Shown: positions 1 to 10,324 of the stretch, piece by piece | How positions within the stretch are numbered: the first letter of the stretch is position 1 | Layout of the letters: every line of letters starts with the position of its first letter | Assembly: GCF_040412425.1 (NCBI RefSeq) | Contig: NC_089753.1 | Coordinates: 43,595,913 to 43,659,912, forward strand | Reading direction: 5' to 3' | DNA from: Macrobrachium rosenbergii | Lineage: Eukaryota > Arthropoda > Malacostraca > Decapoda > Palaemonidae | Length of the DNA stretch: 64,000 nt | Translations under genes and position numbers: made by a program | The notes under the pieces: model-generated | Seen by the model: only the letters and a program-made list of their open reading frames with translations | Told to the model about the DNA's origin: nothing | The model's database searches: none

Positions 1-207
1 GATGGCAATTTTCCTCATGATATCGTACTTACCTTTATTTTGGAATGTCTTGTACTGTTAATCAAATGTTTGGTCTAGTTGTATCACTTTCTAGTCTTTA
101 TATCCCAAGTCAAAACATCTACTAAATGATTAGTTACAGCTTAAAACTTCCTGCTCATTGCTTTACAACCAGACCCTACTGAGCTGTCATATTTTCTAAA
201 TGATAAC

Positions 208-1336
208 CTTAAGTGTAGTGCTTCTTCTTGGGTAAAGTTTTAGCTACTACTATCTATCTAGGTAAAGCTAAAAGTATCCTTACTGATTTTCTCTTTGCAA
301 TTATTATAAGTTCTTTTATATTTTCAAATATAAAACTGCTTGAAGTGAGAAATAAGTCTTCTAGATACCTCTATTTTATGGGGCAGCAGTTGAAGCGAGT
401 TTCACAAGTGTGACTCAAGTTATAGTTCAGCCATGTTCTTTTCATACCTGCAGAAAGTAATAAAACCATTGCACATCACCCTTTTTCCAGTCCTGTTTTT
501 GATATTGACAAAAAGGTCTATCATTTTATTTAAGAAATTGCATAGTTGAAGTTTATTCTTGTATACAGTATATTTATGCTGATATCAGCGCAAGCATAAT
601 ATGACATAGTTTACGGGAAGGTAGAGCCATTGTCTCTTCTTGATTATATGAATTGTGAACATTGGCAAGTTATCATGTGATGTCTTTTTACTTGGGAGAA
701 AAATTGCTTTCCTATCAAAAGACCTAAAAACCAATTTCCCTGTTACTACCAAAATGACGATTAACATTCAGTCTCATACTACCATAGGCAAAAATATCAA
801 GGTTAAAATCAGCGACTTCCATATAAAAAAGAGAAAGCAATTTTTCTCCCAAGTAAAAAGACATATCACATGATAACTTGCCACTGTTCACAATTCATAT
901 AATCAAGAAGAGACAATGGCTCTACCTTCCCGTAAGCTATGTCATGTTATAGTTCAGCTGATATCAGCATAAATATACTGTATACAAGAATAAACTTCAA
1001 CTACGCAATTTCTTAAACAAAATGATAGACCTTTTTGTCAATATCAAAATACATGACTGGAGAAAGGGTGATGTGCGATGCTTTCATTACTTTCTGCAGA
1101 TATGAAAAGAACATGGCTGAACTATAACTTGAGTCACACTTGTGAAACTCGCTTCAACTGCTGCCCCATATAATAGAGGTATCTAGAAGACTTACTTCTC
1201 ACTTCAAGCAGTTTTATATTTGAAAATATAAAAGAACCTATAATAACTGCAAAGAGAAAATCAGTAAGGATACTTTCAGCTTACCTAGATAGGTAATAGT
1301 AGCTAAAACTTTACCCAAGAAGAAGCACTACACTTG
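208..1336. repeat. Long inverted repeat with about 500-bp arms (foldback/hairpin)
   Basis: The stretch from about 211 to 712 reappears as its reverse complement from about 833 to 1334, leaving a loop of about 120 bp. Landmarks on both arms include TGCTTCTTCTTGGG, GGGGCAGCAGTTGAAGCGAG and GCTGATATCAGC. The arms differ by scattered substitutions and small indels, and look more than 90% identical by eye. No transposase or other coding domain is visible inside, and short ORFs on the arms are not convincing. It could be a foldback or MITE-type element or a palindromic duplication. If transcribed it would give a long double-stranded RNA hairpin. Confidence 0.85.
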
Positions 1337-3560
1337 AGAAAGTAACCAACTAAATTTACAGAATCCCACTGTTTAAATTAATATGTTCCTAGTCTACCTC
1401 AAAAGCAATTGCAAAAACATGTCATTGTACTGTAATATTAAACAGAACTCCCAACTTGGTCTATAGGGTGGAATTACAGCTTGTAATAAGCTTTGAAAGC
1501 AGCACTTGCAAACAGTACTGTAATGCAAATCAGAGTAGCAATAACCATGTACCAAAAACCTAACTTTCATTTAAGCATTGCATACCCCATTTTGCAATAA
1601 AATAATTTCTAATCCTCACAAACAATCTACCAGAAACCAATCTGACATAAAGGTTTTCTGCATTAAAGCAAATTCTACAATTAAAATAAAAGTCAAAAGC
1701 ATTTCCACAACACCACAACTGTATATATTTCATTAAGGTCCCATTAATCAAGTACTGTATATGCCTTATTTCGTGACCCACAAGCCCCCAGGCTCACCTG
1801 TCTTAACTGATAGAAAGAAGCTAAGTTCTACTGTGTTCGCTGCAGGTCCTCGGGTGTTTATTTGTTAACTAACTCACTTTTTTGTGGTGCAACAACAATT
1901 CCACTCAATTACAGGGCTTTTCAACTTCCATATCTAATCTACTCATTTAGGAATCCCTAGTTCTTAAAGCCTTCCTCACTTTGTGCTTAGTAAATGGTAA
2001 AGTACTGAAACAGTGATTTCTGAAATTAGCAAGTATTGTATATTGCCAAGTTGGCCTTGGAGACCAACAGCTATGTCAGAACCAATTATCCTGCCCTATA
2101 TATGTTATCACCCTAAATGTTTTGCTTTGTGCAGTAGGCTCTTCATTCAGTCAGTGTTACTGAATGCGGAAATTTTCATTAATCACTACACTAATTGGTT
2201 TTTTGGTGAAATTTTACATGAAGCCTGCCACTAACTAGCTAAGAAATCATAATTTAGTACATGAGATAGTATTTTGTTTGGGCTAACCACTTTCCATGCT
2301 TGTTTTATTTACAGTAGTGTCGCAAAAAGCTTGGTTTATACTGCTTTTCGTTTCATTATTTACCCATCGACTATACTGTGCACTTATATGATCCCCAAAC
2401 ATGATTTTTAAGCCTTAATGATAGAGGAAGCAAAGCAGCACAACAACCACTGACCACTGTGTAGGAAGTTACTGTCCTTGTTATTTAAGTAACCGCATTC
2501 TTGTCAAAACAGCTCTGTGATAATCTTCCCAGAGGTGGAGTCTTCTACCATCAATGTTCATATTTATCCATTGATAAGTTTCCTCTTCATTCTTTATAAT
2601 TAGCAATTTTCTTTACCTTTTCTACTCCTTTTTCCAGAAAATGTGTAATTATTATTACCTTAAATTTAACACTGTATTTGTAAATTTAAACCATTTTCTT
2701 TATACTTGTGTACAATTCTGATAAAACATTTTCGTTTAGTTTTCCCTAATTTTTTTATATGGAGTGGTTTACCTTAAGTCAGTTGGCTCTAGTTTTGGTA
2801 TTTTAAATCACTTAACTTTGGTAGTATATCATCTGCATATGCACTCTCTGCAACTTGACACTCTCCACAAGCAACTGCAGCTGCCAAAAATATATATGTG
2901 AATATACAGTATATAGAATAAATGAAATTAATAAAATGCCGTGTTTAGTTTTCATAGCTGTGCAGACAAAAACGTGATAACACTGCCAACACTTCATACA
3001 GCACACTGAGAAAGGGGTACTGTGGGGGAGTAGGCCAGGGTAATCAAATTCAGGGGAAGGAAGGCTGGGAGAGCACAGTGGGGAGGGCTGGGAGGGCCCT
3101 TGTCTGGTTGGGAGATCACATGACTATCGCTGCCTCAAAAGCAATGGCATACACAAAAAGTCGTTAAACATTCTGTTTATTGCTTTTAAGTAGTTGATAG
3201 AGATGCACCATGGTCACAATAACATCACTGAACTTTTGTGGCAGGGAGATCACTTGTGCTTTGGAAGCTTTTGTGAATGGTATTGGCTCAAAAGCATCAA
3301 TGTCATAAAACATCACTTTGTTTATCACCTCTGAGTGGCTGATAGAGATGTGTCATGCCTACAAAAGTTTCCTTCTCTCATTGGTCACCTGCAAAGATAG
3401 CAACACAATAGTTCTAAGGCATCCCCTGCTGTTGTGTCAAGTTGCTTGTCATTCCTCAGTCGACACTTATTAACCGGTTGCTGTGTTATACCACATATCA
3501 CAATGCATGATGCTGATTTTGTGATTTTTGTTGGTTTCCCTGCAGTGTTGCAGGTGCTGA
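1337..3560. other. Intergenic or intronic stretch without recognised genes
   Basis: AT-rich sequence. Only short ORFs occur and none resembles a known protein. A weakly repeated phrase around GATAGAGATG appears near 3198 and 3339, just before the pogo-like fragment, and may belong to that element's 5' part. I see no convincing exon, although a GTGAGC donor-like site in minus orientation occurs near 1797. Confidence 0.5.
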
Positions 3561-3613
3561 TTTTACTGTGTATTCTGTGTATGGCCACAACACCTCCTAA
3601 AAGGGCCTAAAAG

Positions 3614-4260
3614 ATGGTGACACTTCAGCAGAAGCTGGAAATCATCAAAAGGATCGAGTATGGCTGGTCCATTACCCCCATCATGGCAAAGTACCTTGAA
3701 GGACATCAAAAGTGCAAAGGACAAGCAGCAGAAGCACTCTCAACCAACTCTGAGAAGACAATTTCCAGGAGTGAGGACTGCAAGGTCATGGCCAAGCCCC
3801 ACCATGAGGTTAAACAGTTGATCTTTATCTGGTTTCATCAGCAGAGGTTGGCCTGGGTGCATGTGTGTGGTGCTGAACTGAAGACTGCTACTATGAAATC
3901 TGCAGGTATGCAAGGGGTTGTGGACTTTAAGTCATCTGAGGGTTGGCTGCTTCAGTTCAAAGCCTAACAAGGGGTTTCCAACTAGAAGACTAACAGTGAA
4001 GCCTTGGATATTTCCAAGGAGGGATAGAGGAATTTCAGCAGATAGTGAAAGATCTGATGAAAAGGAAGGTCTTGCTTTCAGTCAAATCTGCAATCCTGAC
4101 AATACTGGTCTACTCTATCACTCCTTATTCAGGAACACTTTGGCTGATGAGAGTGAAAAGAATTCATCCAGCAGAAGACTTTCTATGCAACATGTGTCTG
4201 CTTTGTTATGAGGTTCTTCCCTCTCACTTACACTTGGATGATCACTTCAGATGGCTCTAA
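3614..4260 (+). pseudogene. pogo/Tigger-like (CENP-B/jerky-type) transposase fragment
   Basis: The first reading frame opens with a helix-turn-helix of the Tigger/jerky type (LQQKLEIIKRIE). A CENP-B-type DNA-binding block follows (LIFIWFHQQR, FKSSEGWLLQFK). After a frame change at about 3950-3965, a second frame carries the start of the DDE catalytic domain (NPDNTGLLYHSLFRNTLAD), matching the NADETGL...TLA motif of the family and keeping the first catalytic Asp. The frame ends near 4211, and the remaining DDE domain with its other acidic residues is absent. This is therefore a truncated, frameshifted copy. No matching terminal repeats were found around it. The family assignment is by recognised motifs. 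Confidence 0.8.
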
Positions 4261-4319
4261 AAAACACTCCATAACCACCTCATTAAGTCTCTGCTTACCC
4301 AAAACCTACACACAAGCTA

Positions 4320-5570
4320 ACGGTTAACGGTCATTTCGCCCACGTGCCAATTCCCCCACACATCAATTCACCCACAAGACTTTTCGCCCACATATAAGAG
4401 TTAATTTGCCCACATACAAGAATCAATTCACCCACATATAAGAATCAATTTGCCCACATATAAGTTCATTCTCCACACACATTCCATGTCATGTCCACCG
4501 ATCGCTATACATTGTTGGAGTATTTATATACCATCATTACCATGTATTTTTATTATGAGAAAGAATAATGCAAGGAGGTAAAACTGGAGGCTACATCTAC
4601 CTGCAGAACGTTTGTTTAGTCGATTGTGCCAGCCTTCAATGTCATTATTGGTATGCACAGACTGACTGAAAATACTCCAGCAAGGTGGCGGCCATGTGCA
4701 GCTGTGGATCCATGTTCTTGAAATATACTGCATTATAATTTGTAACTGGGCTGTGGTAGCGTGGCGAGAGAGACAGTCAAACATGGGAAGTATATCTACC
4801 TCAGGCAGAAATGGAAGGGCCATCACTTTATGCAAGTATTTGTACGTCCCGTCATAATGTGCGTAGGCATGCTGGAGACCAACCTCTTGAACCTATATCA
4901 AGACAAAGAAATTAGACCTTGTACTGTACAAAAGTGGTAAAACTGTCCCACTAGGTATAGTATATGTTTATATATAAACAAGTATATAATGTCCCACTTT
5001 TTCATTTTAAAAATTTGGTCACATTATGTTGATAAAATTTGTTTTAAAACTACTATTCGACAGAATTTATAAAAAGTCTGTAGGCAATTAAATTGACTAA
5101 CCTTTCTCCATATAGCCTGTGTCCAATGGAATACACATCCCTTGACCTTGGCGTTAGGCAAAACCTCAGGCAAGACTTTTCAAATTGCTTTCTCATAGTC
5201 GACTGCTGTATGTTGAACAGAAGGCTCATTCGGTAGACTGGCTGAAAGTTCCTGGAAAACTTTTCGGTAATCACCCTTTTTTATCCCACACATGATGAAA
5301 AACAATAAGGGGACTTGTTTTGCAGGTATAGTCCTCTACTCTCACAAAAGCGTTGACTGTCATCAGCTGCGTAAACAGGTGCCTGCAGAGCTTAAACATG
5401 CCATCAATGTACCATGACTTCGCCTTGGTTAGATGTCCTATTTGCTGCATTGTTGTGAAGATCAAGTGGCAGGGTGGGGGCGAAATAACTCCATTGTGTG
5501 GACGAAATGACCTATGGGTGAAATGACTCCATAGAGTGGCGAAATGACCAAATACGAAGCTAACCAGCAT
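4320..5570 (-). mobile_element. Mutator-like (MULE) element with tandem-motif terminal repeats
   Basis: The left end holds at least six imperfect copies of a motif related to CATTTCGCCCACATATAAG between about 4329 and 4470. The right end, about 5480-5560, carries the same motif in reverse complement (GGCGAAATGACC, GGTGAAATGACT, GACGAAATGACC). Between them lies a decayed Mutator-type transposase on the minus strand. Short tandem motifs building an inverted terminal repeat are known from foldback-like MULEs. The outermost boundaries and any target-site duplication are unclear. Confidence 0.65.
4325..4470. repeat. Imperfect tandem repeat forming one MULE terminus
   Basis: Units of about 22-25 bp share the core TTCGCCCACA or TTTGCCCACATATAAG, varying as AATTCACCCACA and AATTTGCCCACA. 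The inverted counterpart at 5480-5560 has about four shorter units. These are not CRISPR repeats: units are degenerate, there are no unique spacers, and the genome is animal. Confidence 0.75.
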
Positions 5571-5591
5571 GATGACTAATATGCATAACAA
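4524..5591 (-). pseudogene. Decayed MULE transposase
   Basis: Read on the minus strand, three frame segments follow the usual order of metazoan MULE transposases. The first, 5591-5271, has GHLTKAKSWYIDGMFKLC and FTQLMTVNAFV, the block with the first catalytic Asp (YIDGMFK). The second, 5274-5053, contains a degenerate middle block ending in YSIGHRLYGERL. The third begins near 4893 with VQEVGLQHAYAHYDG and runs to 4524, with the family hallmark WSIFSQSVHTNNDIEGWHNRLN shortened here to TNNDIEGWHNRLN. A gap of about 150-200 bp between segments two and three, with AG just before VQEVGL, may be an intron or decay. Frame changes make an intact protein impossible in this copy. Family recognition is firm, subfamily unknown. 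Confidence 0.75.
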
Positions 5592-6556
5592 ACAGTAGCC
5601 CTAGCTAACTCAAAAACACAATTATCAAAAACATTCAATAACAATACTCAAAAAGTACTAACAAAACAGTAACTACCAATCACGAAGACCATAATAACTA
5701 TCAGCAGCAGAATTTCTTACGTCTGAAAAACTGGGAGGAAAGTTACAATATTATGAAAGTGTAGAAACACCACAACACACTAAATGAAAAATAGACAATA
5801 ATAAAATGCAAACACTAACCAATCCTAGAAGTAGTAAACAAAGTCTGGGGAATCTTGTGAAAAGTCAACAGGTTCACAGATAGCATGAAAATGAGCCAAT
5901 GTGCTCTGAAATTTCCTAGGAATCATTTGGCTACTGTTTAATTCCCTCTTTACTTACTATTTCTTCAATAGGAAACTGGACTGTCTGAAACATTCCACCG
6001 TCCATGAAATGGTCTAACTCATAAGTATGTAATAGATTTGTTACAAAAATCCATGAAATGGTCTAACTCATAAGTATGTAATAGATTTGTTACAAAAAAC
6101 AATTTCTGTTTCTAAAGAATTCATGAAACAAGATATCAAAACCTATCACTATGTCACCTCTCAGGTAGATGCAAAAAACCAGAGTATTTCTCACTTCCAT
6201 AAATAAATAATGCATCCCCTCCCCCATATATTTTGGCACAGGGTGCACAGACGGCACAAACCACTATTTGTAAAATTGGATTCCATAACAAATAAAAAAC
6301 CACTGTAGCATATTAGAGTACCCAAATATTAAAATTTTCAACAAGACAAAAAAGGCTGCATTGTATCTTGTAAAGGAAGAGCACCTCGGCCACTGATAAA
6401 CCCCAGGTCTCATCTCCCCAACGGTTACCTTCCCATCTCCCACAAAATCTAATCATTGATTGTGAGTCATGAAACCAACCTAATATAATTTTTGCATAAA
6501 TCTACAAATAATTTTTCCCTAACCATCCCAACAAAAAGCCATATGAAGCAAAAATA
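5592..6556. other. No gene seen; contains a 47-bp direct duplication
   Basis: AT-rich sequence with no recognisable coding content. At about 6003-6098 a block starting TCCATGAAATGGTCTAACTC is present twice head to tail without visible differences, which points to a recent slippage or short segmental duplication. Confidence 0.6.
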
Positions 6557-6580
6557 TGATATTTTTATGATAAAATAAAG

Positions 6581-6747
6581 TTTTGTACATACTTACCCGG
6601 CAGATATATACTTAGCTATAGTCTCCGACGTTCCCGACAGAAATTCAAATTTCGCGGCACACGCGACAGGTAGGTCAGGTGATCTACCATACCCGCCGCT
6701 GGGTGGCGGGAATAGGAACCATTCCCGTTTTCATGTCAGATTTTCTC
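6581..6747. repeat. Left ITR of DIRS-like copy 1
   Basis: It starts TTTTGTACATACTTACCCGG and ends CATGTCAGATTTTCTC. It is the reverse complement of 12977-13147 with only about two or three differences seen, for example CCGG against CCGT in the TTACCC-G-CAGATATATAC core. Confidence 0.92.
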
Positions 6748-6788
6748 TTCCACCTGTCTCCTGAGGGGAGGCTGGGCGGGCCATTAAT

Positions 6789-6890
6789 CGTATATATCTG
6801 CCGGGTAAGTATGTACAAAACTTTATTTTATCATAAAAATATCATTTTTGTACATGCAACTTACCCGTCAGATATATACTTAGCTGATTG
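6789..6890. repeat. Internal complementary region (ICR) of DIRS-like copy 1
   Basis: The first half (6789-6843) is the reverse complement of the element's left extremity (6557-6615). The second half (6844-6890) is the reverse complement of its right extremity (about 13100-13147). Joined, it is the reverse complement of the right-end/left-end junction of a circularised element, as expected for the template that completes DIRS ends. Confidence 0.92.
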
Positions 6891-7065
6891 GCACCCTTGG
6901 AGGAGGGCAAGAGACAGCTAAGAACTAAAAAACGGGAAAACAACATATGTTGTAGGAATAAACAAAAACCATGGTTCTTACCTGATTGGGCAGAAGACTT
7001 CATGGATACTGTCTATGAGTCTGCATGCCTCAAGAGCTTCAGCGAGGAAGTGACCTAAGACTGAC

Positions 7066-7222
7066 AGCCCTTCTGGATCATATCAATGGGGAAAAAACCC
7101 ACTTACATGACAGAGCCTGTTATGGATCGTGTCAATGGGGATTAACCCACTTACAAGACAGAGCCCTCTACCTGAATCATATCAATGGGGGCTATCCCTC
7201 TTACATGACAGAGCTAGGTAAT
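7066..7222. repeat. Three-copy tandem repeat of about 55 bp inside DIRS-like copy 1
   Basis: Each unit contains ATCAATGGGG or GTCAATGGGG followed by CACTTACATGACAGAGC or a close variant. It lies in the non-coding segment between the ICR and the YR stop codon. Confidence 0.75.
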
Positions 7223-7369
7223 AAAAATACAAGGAGCTAACAACCAAACCGACCACCTGACCAAGCCTAACCTTGTTAGTAATACGAGATGAAAAAGAGA
7301 GAGAGACCTTCAACACTCTTTTTCAACCGACCATAAAAAACACAACAAACAATTAAAAATAACACTAAA

Positions 7370-8467
7370 TTAAATAGGATTAGCTTCAGCTCCTTGACCC
7401 AGCACCGAATCCGTGGATACGTAAGCTCCTAGAGAGAAGCACTTCTCATATGTCACACGAACATCTCTCAAATAATGAGAAGCAAACACTGAGTTACATC
7501 TCCAGTATGTAGAGTCCACAATAGACTGGAGGGACCAAGACTTGTGGAAAGCTAGAGAAGTAGCTATGGCTCTCACCTCATGAGCATTAACTCTTAGGAG
7601 CTGAAAATGTTCGTCTTTACATGAAAGATGAGCCTCTTTGATAATATCCTTAATGAAGAAAGCCTGTGCATTCTTGGAAATTGCTCTTGAAGGATCCTTG
7701 ACAGAGCACCAAAGACTTTCGGTGTTACCTCTGAGCTGTTTCTTTCTCTCCAAATAATGTTTAAGACTTCTTACTGGACATAGTGTGTGTTCCAGCTCCT
7801 GTCCTGAAAGATCGGAGAGTCCTTTGACCTCAAAACTCCTAGGCCAAGGTTTTGAAGGGTTCTCATTCTTTGCTAAGAAGAGAGGCTGAAAGGAGCAGAT
7901 TGCAGAGTCCTTCTTAAAGCCTACAGAACCTTCCAAAGCTTGTAATTCGCTCACTCTTTTGGCAGAAGCAAGAGCGAAAAGAAACAGCGATTTCCTGGTT
8001 AAATCCCTGAAAGAGGCAGATCGAGGAGGCTCAAACTTGTTTGACATTAAGAACTTTAGGACCACGTCCAAATTCCAGCTGGGAGGTCTAGGGGACTTAT
8101 TTTTAGAAGTTTCAAAAGACCTTATAAGGTCGTGAAGGTCTTTATTATCCGAGATGTTCAGACCTCTGTGTCTAAAGACTGAAGACAGCATGCTCCTATA
8201 CCCCTTTATGGTGGAAACCGCCAGGTTACATTGCTCCCTAAGGTATAGAAGGAAATCCATAATCTCCATTACAGAGGTACTGGAAGAGGAAACTTTCTTA
8301 GATCGGCACCATCTCCTAAAGACTTCCCACTTCGACTGGTAGAGGCGCAAGGTAGAAGATCTTCTGGCTCTGGCGATAGCCCTCGCAGCCTTGTGCGAAA
8401 ATCCCTTCGCTCTAACCAGTCCTTCGACAGTCTGAAGGCAGTTAGGTTTAGAGCGGGAAGGTTCTTG
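7370..8467 (-). CDS. DIRS-type tyrosine recombinase, open reading frame intact
   Basis: This YR would integrate the circular cDNA of the retrotransposon by strand exchange. The frame is open from 9664 to the stop at 7370, but only the part from about 8467 resembles a protein; the upstream half overlaps the RNase H frame and looks like out-of-frame translation. The N-terminal SAM-like core-binding part shows KGFSHKAARAIARARRSS and LYQSKWEVFRRWC. The catalytic domain shows the conserved Arg in AKRVSELQAL (codon near 7957), the HxxR box in NAHEVRAIATS (His near 7582, Arg near 7573) and the nucleophile Tyr in ASHYLRDV (codon 7474-7472). All four signature residues are present. DIRS YR genes commonly overlap the RT/RNase H frame, as here; the true start is not determined. 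It is the only element protein in the window without a visible lesion. Confidence 0.88.
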   Translation of the reverse strand, partial: QEPSRSKPNCLQTVEGLVRAKGFSHKAARAIARARRSSTLRLYQSKWEVFRRWCRSKKVSSSSTSVMEIMDFLLYLREQCNLAVSTIKGYRSMLSSVFRHRGLNISDNKDLHDLIRSFETSKNKSPRPPSWNLDVVLKFLMSNKFEPPRSASFRDLTRKSLFLFALASAKRVSELQALEGSVGFKKDSAICSFQPLFLAKNENPSKPWPRSFEVKGLSDLSGQELEHTLCPVRSLKHYLERKKQLRGNTESLWCSVKDPSRAISKNAQAFFIKDIIKEAHLSCKDEHFQLLRVNAHEVRAIATSLAFHKSWSLQSIVDSTYWRCNSVFASHYLRDVRVTYEKCFSLGAYVSTDSVLGQGAEANPI

Positions 8468-10298
8468 TGATATCTGTCGAAGTGGGGCTGTTTGAGAAGA
8501 TCGCTCCTGAGAGGGAGCGACCTGGGAAAGTCTATCATCCATTCCAGTACCTCTGTGAACCAGTCTCTGGATGGCCAAAAGGGAGCGATCAGGGTGAGCT
8601 TGGTGCCCTTTGACGAAACGAACTTCCTTATTACTTCCCCTATTATCTTGAACGGGGGAAAAGCGTAGCCGTCTAGACCGTCCCAATCTAGGAGAAGGCC
8701 GTCTATAGCTACTGCTCTGGGGTCCGAGATTGGTGAGCAGTAGTTCTCCAACCTCTTGTTCCAATGGGTTGCGAAGAGGTCTATATGAGGTCTCCCCCAC
8801 AGGAACCACAGCCTTTCGCAAACCTCCTGATGAAGGGACCATTCCGTGGGAAGAACTTGGTCTTTCCTGCTGAGAAGATCCGCTCTCACATTCCTTTCTC
8901 CCTGAACAAATCTGGTGAGGAGAACGATGTTTCTCTCCCCCGCCCACAACAGAAGGTTCCTTGCTGCAAGGTACAGGGAGAAGGAATGTGTCCCTCCTTG
9001 CTTCCTGATATAAGCCAGGGCTGTGGTGTTGTCGGAATTGACTAGAACTACTGATCCCTTGACCAGAAGTTCGAATCTGGCAAGAGCTAGATGAATGGCT
9101 ACCAGCTCTTTCATGTTGATGTGCCAGGCCCTCTGATCCGTGTCCCAGGTGCCTGACACTTCTTCCGAGCCTAGTGTCGCTCCCCAACCCGACTCCGACG
9201 CGTCTGAGAACAACACTAGGCGAGGGCTCGGCGGTTGTAGAGGAATTCCTAGACCCAGCTTCTTTGGGTCTAACCACCACCGGAGATGTTCCTTTACTTG
9301 AGATGATATGTGGAAGGAATCCGACAAGTCTTGGGACTTCCGATCCCAAGATTCTTTCAGGAAGAACTGTAGAGGTCTGAGGTGAAGCCTTCCCAGAGAA
9401 ACGAACTGTTCCAGCGAGGAAATGGTCCCCAGCAGACTCATCCATTCCCTCGCCGAACAACTGTCTTTCTCTAGAAAGTCTGTCACCTTTTGAAGGCAGC
9501 GTTCCCTTCTTTCCAGGGAGGGAAACGCTCGAAAACCCTGAGAATCCATCCGAATCCCCAGGTAGACAATTTCCTGCTGAGGAATCATCTGAGACTTCTC
9601 GAGATTTACAAGAAGTCCTAGTGATTGGACCAGGTTTAAAGTCCGAGAAAGGTCCTCCAGACAACGGTTCTTCGAACTGGACCGAATTAGCCAGTCGTCG
9701 AGATACAAGGAAATCCTCACCCCCTCCAAGTGCAACCAGTGAGCTACATTCCTGAGAATGGTCGTGAACACTTGGGAGCTGTGGAGAGTCCGAAGCACAG
9801 AGCCCTGAACTGAAAGGTTCTGCCGTCTACCATGAACCTTAGGAACTTCCTGGAGGAGGGATGGATGGGAACGTGGAAGTAAGCATCCTGAAGGTCCAGG
9901 GATACCATCCAATCTCCTTGCCGAAGAGACGACAGAACTGAAGACGTCGTCTCCATAGAGAACTTCTTCTTTTCGACGAAAGAGTTCAGGGAGCTCACGT
10001 CCAAGACCGGTCTCCACCCTCCCGAGGATTTTGGCACAAGAAAAAGACGGTTGTAAAATCCCGGGGAGTGAAGATCTTGCACCGGTTCTATGGCAGACTT
10101 TTCTAGCATTTGTTCGATGGCTAGAAGAAGGGCTTGCCTCCGCACAGGATCCTTGTATCTCGCCGATAACTCCTCGGAGTTGATGTCAAGGGAGGTTTTG
10201 AAAAGAAGGGAATGAGGTACCCCTTCCTCAAAACAGAGAGGGACCAATCGTCCGCCCCCTTCTGTGCCCAGGCTTCGCGAACTTGAGAAGTCTGGCAC
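8269..10298 (-). pseudogene. DIRS-like reverse transcriptase/RNase H, frameshifted
   Basis: The polyprotein copies the element RNA into DNA. The first segment, 10298 to about 9790, carries RT fingers and palm with motif A (VSLDLQDAYFHVPI; Asp near 9896) and motif B (LCFGLSTAP). A one-base deletion at about 9784 then shifts the frame. The second segment continues to 8269 with the YLDDW active site (near 9705-9694), RT thumb, and an RNase H domain with candidate catalytic Asp/Glu residues in FSDASESGWG, NMKELVAIHL, NSDNTTAL and NVRADLLSR. Downstream, IDLFATHWNKRLENYCSP and YAFPPF correspond to the region often annotated as a DAM/methyltransferase-like domain in DIRS elements. All catalytic blocks appear present; the single base loss is the visible lesion. 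It could be a true mutation or a sequencing error. Confidence 0.87.
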
Positions 10299-10324
10299 CT
10301 ACTGGAGTCTGGAGGACTTGATTT

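Noticed and set aside
655..873. 72-codon ORF in the hairpin loop region
   Set aside because: It spans an arm-loop boundary, has no homology that I recognise and AT-rich codon content.
4325..4470. CRISPR-like spacing of short repeats
   Set aside because: Units are degenerate, spacers are not unique, and the genome is animal; they form a MULE terminus.
8468..9664. Upstream 400 codons of the recombinase reading frame
   Set aside because: They overlap the RNase H frame, are low-complexity Ser/Arg/Gly-rich out-of-frame translation, and have no counterpart in the other copies.
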